Source: Glebionis coronaria | Taxonomy: Eukaryota > Streptophyta > Magnoliopsida > Asterales > Asteraceae | Direction of reading: 5' to 3' | NCBI GenBank assembly: GCA_025667525.1 | Contig: CM046874.1 | Span: 427,946,400 to 428,010,399, forward strand | Length of the DNA stretch: 64,000 nt | In this document: positions 12,201 to 20,941 of the stretch, one piece after another | Numbering within the stretch: the first letter of the stretch is position 1 | How the letters are laid out: every line of letters begins with the position of its first letter | Made by a program: the position numbers and the translations under genes | Notes under the pieces: generated by a model | The model's input: the letters and a program-made list of their open reading frames with translations, nothing else | What the model was told of the DNA's origin: nothing | The model's database searches: none

Positions 12201-12852
12201 TAGTAGTTCCAATGGCTTGGTGGTGGACATACTTGTTTTTGATTTGCAAGATGCTCTGTGTTGCTTCCCTTTCAGACAGGAAGCACAAGTATGTTCATTG
12301 ACAAAAGACTTGAAGGAAGACCATGAACCAAATTATATTTCACTAGTTTGTTCATGTTCTTGAAATTCAGATGACCAAGTCTTCTATGCCATTTCTTACA
12401 TTCATCTACTAAGGCTTTGGCAATGAAGCAGGTTTCATTATCTTGGAGAGAGATGTCCTTGAGGTCAACTGTGTACATGTTCTTTTGTCTTGATGTTCTG
12501 AGTACAATAGGAGTGTCTGGTGGTAAGACAAACTCCTTTCCTAACACACCAGGCATTCAGTGTCAGTAAACAAGACAAAATTCTTGTTGTCAGTCATCTA
12601 TGACACACTGAAGAGATTGTACTTAAGTTCTTTCACCAAGTAAACATTGTCAAAGGTCATCCCATTGGTGACAATAGTTCCTTTTCCTGTTATTGTTCCA
12701 TGCCCATCTCCAAAAGAAACACCATCATTGTCATGCAGGGGCACAAAGTTTGACATATAAGATTTTTGTCCAGTCCTGCTTCTTGAGCATCCACTGTCCC
12801 AATATGCTCTATCATCCTTTGTCTTCTTTGTCACCTGCAAAATGAAAAACAA
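9234..12852 (-). pseudogene. Copia-1 pol (protease, integrase, reverse transcriptase, RNase H), broken
   Basis: The protease region begins near 12834 (YWDSGCSRSRTG at about 12804; the aspartic DSG is intact, while the usual following His-Met is Ser-Arg). A stop ends this piece at 12598 where related copies continue with Gln. The GAG-pre-integrase block (WHRRLGHLNFKNMNKLV) lies in 12556-12272. The integrase core (12230-11559) shows all three acidic residues, in HMDLFGP, RSDNGGEF and KNGVVERRNR. A linker of 600 bp (11558-10966) is full of stops. Reverse transcriptase runs 10965-9391 with an in-frame TAG at 10540 and an intact YVDD in YVDDIIFGSTN. RNase H shows SDSDYDGD and TTEAEYVAAA. A frameshift near 9391 puts the last ~50 codons (VSDLLTKAF) in another frame, ending at 9234. 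Not functional as it stands. Confidence 0.85.
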
Positions 12853-12860
12853 GTTAGTTT
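12830..12860 (-). promoter_or_regulatory. Splice-acceptor-like signal at the Copia-1 gag stop
   Basis: In element sense the gag stop lies inside CTAACTTG, followed by a T-rich run and TGCAG (AG at 12836-12835), then GTG in frame with the protease; the TAT of YWDSG begins exactly 30 nt downstream. Copia-2 shows the same arrangement. It fits a plant branch point, pyrimidine tract and 3' splice site. No matching donor was identified, so splicing is a hypothesis. Confidence 0.45.
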
Positions 12861-15592
12861 TTCTTGGGGACCCAAGCCATTACAGACTTGGATCTACCTC
12901 GTGTATCAATGTAGGATAGTTTATCAAAAACTAGAGTTACACCATTAGATTGAGCACCCCTTTTGGGTACCCAAACCCAACGAGATGAGGCTTTCACAGC
13001 TTTTCCCCATCTACCCATGCTCCTAGAAGGCAAAACTTTGTTAGCAGGGGATACCCCAGTTTTAGCAGGGGAATCCCTATGCTTAGCAGAGGGAACCCAT
13101 CTTTTGTTTTGGCCTCTATTCATGTGTTGGTAAGGTCTAGGGCCAGATCTATATGCATTATAAGGTGTTGGGATGGTCACAAAAGTGTTGGGCTTGGTGT
13201 GAACATCATTCTCCTTTCTAAGTGCAGGAACAACATATTTGTCAGTCACCCTGTTTCTCAAGGCAGGGGCAACATACTTGGCAGGGGAAAATGATTTTGC
13301 CCCTGCATTCAGAAGAATGGTTTTAGGTTGCATACCATTTAAAGGATTTGCAGCCACCACTTCCAATGGTGTCTTACACTCTTGATAAGTGTGTTCAAAA
13401 CTGCCACATGTAAAGCAAGGCTTGGTGTTAATCACAAAGTCTTCTCCTAATTGATGAGACTTTTGGTCATTCCAATTTCTTTGATTACCTCTGACAGTCC
13501 TGTACATACCAGCATATTTAATGGTGGACTTAGGAGACTGTGATCTGGTTATAGATTTGGGTGAGCTACTCTTAGAACTAGAATTACTACCAAAAAGTCC
13601 TTCTCTTGAAAATAGAACAGGGTTATCAATTTTCCATTGTTTTAAAGCAACCTGTTCCTTTTCAAAATCCCTAATAACACTAGTTTTTACTAGAGACTCT
13701 TCAGTATCAAGATTATTAGGTATGTAAGCACTCAAGTCAAACTCAATGTCATCCTGTTTTTGAAAACAAGGGAGACCAGTCCAAGACAGGTCTTTTCTAG
13801 GAAAAGGTGCATGGATGTTGGCAGGGGGTGGTGGTATGGTAGCATGCTAATTTTTAATCCCAAACCCTGTTTTGTCCCTAGGAGATTGACCAATTTCAAC
13901 TGCTTTGGTTAAATCTTTTGAAGCTTTTCCAAATTTTTCAACAGTTTCCTCATCTATCTTTTTGTTAGATTTAAAGATTTCAAGTTCAGCAGTCAACTCC
14001 TTAATAGATTGGTTATTCTCCTTGGCATCTCTTTCTAGAATCACAATGTGATCCCTATAATCACTTTCTCTTTGCTTAAACTCTCTTATAATGGACTCTA
14101 ACTGTTCTAAAGCATGTCTATAATTATCAAGATCATTATCACAATTGATATAGTCAGCTTTTACCTTTCTGATTTGATCATTCAAAGACTCAGTATTTTT
14201 CCTACAAGCTTTAGTACAATATGAATCGTCATATACCTCATTCTCAGAGCTGGAACTTGACTTGGCCATTAGTGCAAACTCTTCTTCTTTTTCCTCAGCA
14301 ACCAAAGCTTGATTTCTTTCCACATTCTCTGTCATGGCACTCCAGTACCATCCACCTGCTCCATCTATCCCCTGCATGGCTACCATGGCTTTAACACCAG
14401 AATCATCATCTCTGGTTTCCTTCCTATAGTTGTTTCCAGTCTTAGGTCCTCTGCATTCCCTTGCAAAATGACCCTTCTTGCCACAGTTGTAGCATTCAAC
14501 TTTTGTTTTATCAAACCCAGCCACATCAGAGGGATTGATTGAGATCTTCTTCCCATACTTCTTGTAGAACCTATTGGCTCTCATGCTAAGCAGAGCCATA
14601 TTCCACTTGATATCCATCTCTTCTAGCCCTTGCTTACTGATTTGACTTAGATCTTCATGTAACACAGTAGATCCTTGTGGCCCTTGAGATGCTATAAACG
14701 CACAAGCAGTATCAAGGCTGAATGTAGCTGGTCTTTCTTCATCATAAGATGATCCAGACCTGGTAGCAGGGGAATAAGCAGCAGGGGCTACTTCAATTCC
14801 ACTGTTTTTGGAGATTCCACTGCTTTGTGATATGAATGCCATGTTAGCAGGGGAATCAGTGGATCCACTTGAGTTGGTGGGAATCGTTCCTTTTGACTTC
14901 ATCTCATTGACAACAGGTTCAAAAACTTTTAAGTTATTGTATATGTCATCAATGTTCTTGTTGTCCAAGTCATCCTTATTCTGCCAAATTGCCTTATAGA
15001 CAAACCATTCTTTCTGGAGGCTGTTAAGAAACCTAGTATTCACCTGCTCTCTTGACACCTCAATATCAAAGAATTCCAATTGGGCCACCATATCTTGAAG
15101 CCTATTGTAAATAGCTCCAATTGATTCATCACTAATTGCTTTGAAAGAAGCAAAATCATCCAGGATTTGATTCTTCTTCTTCTTCTTTGTGGCTTCATTT
15201 CCTCCAAAGGTTGTGCCTATGGCTTCCCATAGTTCCTTAGCTGTTTTGTATTTTCTGAATCTGAGTTGATGTCTATCAGGTAGAGCCAACAGCAATGAGC
15301 TGTGAGCCCTGACATCATGCCTTCTGGCCAGTATTTCCTTATCACAAAGAGCAGCAGATTTCTTCTTGTCCTTACCTTTGGAACTTTCACCTTTTTCTTC
15401 TTCCTTGCCCTCTTCAACTGCTAACATTTTGTTGAATTGATCACCAAATTCTATGATCTCCCAGAGAACGTAGTGTTCCATTTTCAGGTATTGTTGGATT
15501 CTGAATTCCCATAATTCAAAGTTTTCAGGATCCAACATAGGTAACTTGAGGTTATTGTGGTTGTTGTTGTTTGAGGAAGAGTCTGAAGACAT
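12854..15592 (-). pseudogene. Copia-1 gag, one nonsense codon
   Basis: The start ATG is at 15592, 62 nt inside the LTR (MSSDSSSNNNNHNN). The frame is about 912 codons with a single in-frame TAG at 13847-13849, where Copia-2 has Tyr. Residues ~15-240 are the copia-type gag core (LPMLDPENFELWEFRIQQYL). A CCHC zinc knuckle CYNCGKKGHFAREC lies at residues 367-380, followed by a coiled coil at about 455-575. After the TAG, DLSWTGLP and a second zinc knuckle CFTCGSFEHTYQEC follow, then a basic Ser/Pro-Ala-rich tail with repeated SPA tripeptides encoded by the element word. The frame ends AWVPKKN-stop (TAA at 12854-12856). Copia-2 ends gag at the same motif, so this is a natural gag stop, not decay. 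Confidence 0.85.
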
Positions 15593-15640
15593 GGTTGCTA
15601 TGAGGGTTTTGTTCTTGATTTAGACAAAGTTTCTCAACAA

Positions 15641-15652
15641 GCTCTGATACTA
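15641..15652 (-). other. Copia-1 primer-binding site
   Basis: In element sense TAGTATCAGAGC follows the LTR end (ATCAACA) after two bases. It differs at one position from TGGTATCAGAGC, the usual initiator tRNA-Met complement in plant copia elements. Confidence 0.75.
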
Positions 15653-15654
15653 CT

Positions 15655-16200
15655 TGTTGATCCCAAAGTCAGATCTTAAACCTTAATAGCTTATTTAAGG
15701 GTTGTGATAGAAAGAAAGAATTCGATCTAACACTAGAGAAACTTTGCAAAGCAATGTAACTAAACAAGATGCGGAATATAATGTTTAGCACAAGAACAAT
15801 ATGATTGAAACGTTGAACTTTAATATATCAATGATATACGAATACCCTAAAGTGGTATTAGGGTTTACAAAACCTTAAAGTATGACAATGAAATACAATA
15901 GATAAAGACACACATTGCATGCTAACCTAGTGAGTCCTTTTATAGCCATAAGGACTCACGTACAAGATCACTACTAACAAACTTGGAAAGTATTAAGGAA
16001 TAATAACTGAAACGCGTAAAAATCTATTCCAAGTTTATCTCTGACAGCAGGGCCTTTGACTTCAGCAGGGGAACCAATCCCCCTGCCTTTGTTATTTAGC
16101 AGGGGGGACTTACACTAGCAAGGGTACGGATAATCAACTAGCATGGGTACGGATAATCAACTAGCAGGGGTAACAAGTAAGCATAGATTTATTCCCAACA
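15655..16200 (-). repeat. Copia-1 5' LTR, complete (546 bp)
   Basis: Begins TGTTGGGAATAAATC at 16200 and ends GGGATCAACA at 15655, so the ends are TG/CA with TGTTG/CAACA inverted termini. U3 carries several copies of the CCCCTGCTA word. The TATA region is at 15930-15959. Outside 16200 lies Copia-C gag. Confidence 0.9.
15930..15959 (-). promoter_or_regulatory. Copia-1 TATA box inside a perfect 10-bp inverted repeat
   Basis: In element sense GTGAGTCCTT, a 10-nt centre ATGGCTATAA, then AAGGACTCAC. The arms are perfectly complementary and the TATA motif lies at the centre/right junction. The arrangement is kept in the truncated 3' LTR (4796-4825). Copia-2 has nearly the same centre with different arms. 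Confidence 0.7.
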
Positions 16201-17318
16201 ATTCATTTCTTGAAACGTTTTGGAAAGTTTTTCTTGCAAATTATTATCATGTGGAAAACTACCAACATCTTTTTGTAAAGCAAGTTCAAGAGAATGACAA
16301 TATTTTTGAAGGAAATCAGTTTTAAGTTGAAGTAACTCAAAAGCCTTTTTATCAACATTTTCTTTATGTTTCAAAAGCTCAAGTTCAAGACGCTCACATT
16401 CTTTGATTTTATCAAGATATTTGCATGCAACATCAGAATATTCATCGATATCAGCACAAGATTGAAGAGTAACACACAAAATATCTTTGGAGATACATTC
16501 TTCTAAGAGTAGATCATATTCGTTTGAAAATTCTGATTTGTCATTTTGAAGTTCATCAATTTCTTTTTCAAGAGACTCAACATATTTCAAATCATCAAAC
16601 ATTTCAGACCGAATCAGATTTTCAAACTCAAGAACATGTTCTTTTATTATCTTCGTATTTGGTATTAAAAGTTCTTTCACAAGCACAGTTATGTCGTGAG
16701 GAATCTCGGTTTTCCACTTATCCTTTTGACGTTTTTCCCAATCGCTTTCAACAATTGATTGAACATTATCAACGTGGTGTTTAAGAAAACCAAGTATTTT
16801 TCTACTTTTGCTTTTAGAAGCATCTAGAGACAAATAGTTAATATATTTAAAAACATTAGTTTTCCTCTTAGCGGCAAAAGCCTTTTTCCATTGAATTCTT
16901 CTTTGTTTGCATTCTAAAAATAATTCCTCACGAGACTTATGTTTTTGTGGAGTGAAAAGACCATAAAGACTATTTAGATAAGAATAGTTATATGGTTTCA
17001 CAAAATCGTTATTGACTGGTGATCTACTCTCCTCATCCCAAAGGGACGTCTCTTCACTATCGAGGTTAGCTACTGGGCAGTCATTATCAGTCCATTCGGA
17101 CTCATCAAGATATAAGTGAGGGTTTGCAGCTTGGCTTGTTCGAGGTACTTGGGGGTGGCAAAGCTAGGTTGACCCTTGAAAAATGACCGAGGTGCTATCA
17201 TTCTTACGGTTTGAATAGAGTCATGTGTATTATAAACAACTTTTTTCAAAAAATCGACTTGTTCTTCGAGATCCTTTACTTTTTCAGTATCTTTGCTTTG
17301 TCTATTTTTGAAATCTTG
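16201..17318 (-). pseudogene. Copia-C gag, downstream half
   Basis: The second half of a long copia gag interrupted by the solo LTR (17319-32655). 17313-17070 reads a coiled coil (KVKDLEEQVDFLKKVV) and the family motif HDSIQTVRM, then shifts frame near 17130. 17001-16189 continues with FVKPYNYSYLNSLYGLF, LDKIKECERLELELLK and HSLELALQ, a Lys/Glu-rich coiled coil typical of large gags in Asteraceae copia families. It is cut at 16201 by the Copia-1 LTR; the open frame ends 12 bases inside that LTR, which is artefactual. No downstream pol of this element is present in the window. Confidence 0.75.
17314..17318. repeat. Target-site duplication TCTTG, left copy
   Basis: TCTTG immediately precedes TGTAACACCC at 17319 and recurs at 32656-32660 directly after TGTCACA. 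Five bases is the usual duplication length for LTR retrotransposons. Both copies lie in Copia-C gag, whose sequence resumes on either side. Confidence 0.85.
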
Positions 17319-20300
17319 TGTAACACCCCTAAATTTACACAATTCACTACAGCGGAAGACTCGTTGGTGCTACGGGATAGCACATTACTCACATAATAGA
17401 CAACGCTTTAAAATCGCGTCGTTTAATAATAAAGCATTTCCATTCATAAATATCAAATTTACATAGGTCCCAAGTCATATTATTTCATACAAATTTTACA
17501 AAGTATTTGAATGGAAATTATTATTTAAGTGCGGGCCATGAATTCTTTGTTGTCTTCCCGAGAATTACCTTCAAGTACCTGAGATAGAACATGTTAAAAT
17601 AAAAGGTCAGTGAAAACGCCGAGTGAATTCATAGAGTTTAATAAAACCATCAATATATCATCGGTATATAACTATTACGGAAAATTATTTTGTACAAATC
17701 TTTGTAATGGGCCATAAAATAGCCAAAGTCATTTTATACAAATCCTTATCAAAATCATAATATTGGCTTTCGCCTTCAAAATTATTATACGAACCATTGT
17801 CGTTAAAAACATCATACAATACGGTTTTTTAACGTTGTATAGATTAAATAAAAACAGTTATATGAATATGGTTATATAAAACCAAAACACGAACATAATA
17901 TCAATAATAAGACCCCGTATTGCTAGTCAGGCAATACATCGTAATTCGGTGCGCATAGCAGTCTTTTGTTAATTGGATTATTATATGTCGCATGACATTG
18001 TTACCTTACTACAACAAACAACGGGCAGCTAACCTGAAACTCATTTGCCCATCTAAATTAGCGTGTCGTCACAATAATCACGCTTGTGTAAATCTTCTCA
18101 TACATAAATTCGCTTATCAATCAATGTGGCACGACGGGGATCAACCGTCAATGCGCGAACTGGGGTGATCGTCCCCAAATAGTACTATTATATGCATAAG
18201 CGTCTACCAAATCCCGTATGTTCACAATTCATGCTAATGGGACTTTTAGTGACATAACCTAACTTTAATACTCCATTTCATTTCATCTATCGGGTCATTT
18301 AATCATTCATCGGTTCATACAATCATTCGGGTCCAAATCAATAAACAAACAATCGGGACAAATGGTGTCCTATTTCATAAAAACTAACATGTTATATCCC
18401 TCGCGGGTTTATAAAACATTTCATAAAAATATTTAAAAGAGTGCGAGGCTATGAACTCACGTTGATGTGGGAAAGCGGGTTATCGGCAATTCGGATGTAC
18501 GGTACGTGCTTCAATCACGGAAACCTAGACAAATAATACTCGTCTTAGACTTTTGTCCAATGACTTTTTAAAAATAACAATTATGTATACATTTGATGAT
18601 TTTATATATATGATGATCAAGTGGGATTGTACATTTTTTACTCATTCATTATAGTGTTTATGTGTTGGTAATCTTTAAGACTGGTTACACTAGTTCAACT
18701 TGTTTACATTTTGAAGCCCAATGGGCCTATTACAAGCCCAATACTATTCATTAGCCCAATTATACTTGTATTATCAGTATTATACTTTATATGTTGGGCC
18801 CAAATGGGTTAATCCCAATAAATAAGTTTATAAGTGTTTTGTCCATTTCGTTGGATTAATAGTCCAATAGTGCTAACTTAGCCCGTTAATGTCCGTATGT
18901 TGTAAAGCTCGTGTTTTATCCGTTTTTACTTGTTATATATGTTTATACATCAGTATGTGAGTTTATAAAAGTTTATATTAGACGGGTCCGACCGTCTAAG
19001 TTTTATTTGACAAAAACGTTAATCTTTCGGTTTTAGCCGAAAAGACGTAAAACTTTGGTATATAGTTTTATAACTTTGGAAAAATATTTATATTTATACT
19101 TTATATAACATAAACCATTTTAATATCAACATTTATATAACTCTTTTATTATAATCATTATCAACTAGTGGAATTTGTATTTATATATAGTTTATATAAA
19201 TTGTTTGAGTGCTTATATTATATATTATTTATACAAAATCAGTCCTAAAAATCTAGTTTACTAAAATGGTCATATCTAGAGTTCTACATGGAGATAGAAC
19301 CCCAAATTTTATCACAAAAACTACATGATATGTGCTTCATTTTATTCTTTTATAGCTACTGATGAATCAACCTCTAAGTATTTTATAAAATTCGTCCAAA
19401 ACAATGTAGTCAGGTTTACACTCTAAACTTGTTTTGATCATATCTCACTCATTATAATGATTCCATTGTATGGCCAACTCTCACATGTGTACAAGACTCA
19501 TAGCTTACTGTATATTAATTTATTCAAGCCATTTTATCAGTTTATCATAAGGTTATTTACTGTTTTTATACAGCCTACTAAATTAAGCAAGATTAACCAC
19601 TTTTACATATAGTTTTTCATCTTTTTACCCATGTTTATCAACACTTGATCCCCACACAACATTTTTACCATCATATATTCATCATATACATATACAATAA
19701 GAAAGAAAATACATGATTACATAATCAAAATAACAAGAGGACAGGAAGAACAATCTTTATACCACCAAGATGATGTAGGTTGGGATTAAGACATGGATTT
19801 TGATGGAAGAACTTGTGGTAGATCAACACCAATCTTCATGGCCACCAATACTTGTAAACTTCATGTAGAAATCAGCCCTTGGACATCATCAAATCACCTC
19901 CTTGGATGTAAGAATCACCTCCAATCTTCAAGGCTTCAAAGGTTCTTCACCATATGTGTAGATAACACATGGTTTGTGGTTAAAATTGATCAAATGGTGA
20001 TGGTTTAATGGTGGAAGTGGACGGAAAATGTAGAGAGAGAGAGGAGAGATTTAGTTGTTTTGCATGAGAGAAATGAGAGAAAGTGGTATGAGTTGCTAGT
20101 TTTGGTGGTTTGGTGGAAAGTTGGCTTACTTTGTAAGCTTAGCTTAAAAGTGTAAGCATTTAGCTACCACTTTGACACATCAAGTGGTGTGGTGGCAAGC
20201 TTAAACCGTCCCATATTGGGGGTGGGGAAAAAACTTGTTTTGTCTCATCCCCAATTATTTACGGGTACTCCTCGATTCTAGTTTCCTTGATTTGCGTGCC

Positions 20301-20327
20301 CTCGGGTCGTTTTACGAAAAACATTTT
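17319..20327 (-). mobile_element. Solo-LTR-like insertion, first segment (chromovirus-type ends)
   Basis: Together with 32221-32655 this makes 3444 bp with termini TGTAACACCCC and TGTCACA (in minus sense TGTGACAATCC to GGGGTGTTACA) and a 5-bp target duplication. It has no coding sequence. The ending GGGGTGTTACA and the large size suit a Tekay/Del-like chromovirus LTR read on the minus strand, and a CT-rich stretch (20030-20110 on the opposite strand) looks like an LTR leader. No second LTR or internal domain is present, which suggests LTR-LTR recombination. A non-autonomous 3.4-kb element is the alternative. Copia-2 interrupts it at 20328. Confidence 0.65.
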
Positions 20328-20843
20328 TGTTGGGAATAAATTATAGCCAGTCTACTTGAGCGCTGACAAGAGTAAAACAAGCGTTGACAGGAGTAAAACA
20401 AACGCTGACAGATCAAGCGTTGCCAAGTAGAAGTCAAGCGTTGACACATTGAAGATAAGCACTGATGGAAGGATATGATCTACACGTTTATTATATTCTA
20501 GATTACTTCTAGTAAAGATAGGAACAACAATGTATTTTCTATATTTATCTTTACCTATAATAGTTGATACGTAGATTATTGTACAAGGCTTCTTATGTCT
20601 ATAAAAGAAGACCTTTAGGTTAATGTTCAATATAAGTTTTCATACGTTAAACACTTTCATTGTAAGCAAGTTTGTTATCATTAATCAAAGTGAAAGTTTG
20701 TTTACATTTTTGTGTTCTTGTTTAAGTGTTAATTCCGCATAACACTTAGATTGTCATATACATATACAAAGGTTTCTCTAAGTTTATTACTTGATCTAAT
20801 CTCGTATACATAAAGCTAAATCGATCTAAGTTTGGGATCAACA
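20328..20843 (+). repeat. Copia-2 5' LTR (516 bp)
   Basis: TGTTGGGAATAAATTATAG to GGGATCAACA. U3 opens with five or six copies of the GCGYTGACA word (20370-20445). TATA lies in the sequence 20585-20615. Confidence 0.92.
20585..20615 (+). promoter_or_regulatory. Copia-2 TATA box inside an inverted repeat
   Basis: AAGGCTTCTT, centre ATGTCTATAA, then AAGAAG-A-CCTT: a 10-bp stem with one bulged A. The centre differs by one base from that of Copia-1 (ATGGCTATAA) while the arms differ, so pairing is preserved. The 3' LTR copy keeps it with one change in the centre. Confidence 0.65.
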
Positions 20844-20845
20844 AG

Positions 20846-20857
20846 TGATATCAGAGC
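20846..20857 (+). other. Copia-2 primer-binding site
   Basis: TGATATCAGAGC, one mismatch from the tRNA-Met complement TGGTATCAGAGC, two bases after the 5' LTR end. Confidence 0.75.
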
Positions 20858-20941
20858 TTGTTGAGGAACTTTTGATCTTAAAGAACACAAGAACCCTAAA
20901 ATCACCAAAACCCTAATTTTCACAAAAACCCTAAAAACATC

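Larger units (their letters stand above)
4784..16200 (-). mobile_element. Copia-1: SIRE-like Ty1/copia retrotransposon, 3' LTR truncated
   Basis: A nearly complete minus-strand element of 11.4 kb. Order in element sense: 5' LTR (16200 to 15655), primer-binding site, gag (15592 to 12854), protease-integrase-reverse transcriptase-RNase H (12852 to 9234), spacer, a third ORF (8126 to 5135), polypurine tract (5080 to 5067) and a truncated 3' LTR (5066 to 4784). Domain order PR-IN-RT-RH is that of Ty1/copia. The extra ORF after pol, two gag zinc knuckles and the motif YVDDIIFGSTN suggest the SIRE/Maximus lineage, by recognition only. Over the 283 bp shared by both LTRs I count about four differences by eye, so insertion is recent. 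Coding is broken by several stops and frameshifts, so it is not autonomous. It is inserted in the gag of Copia-C (16201 onward). Confidence 0.85.

Noticed and set aside
19793..20008. 71-codon open frame in the solo LTR
   Set aside because: No family resemblance; on the strand opposite to the inferred LTR sense.
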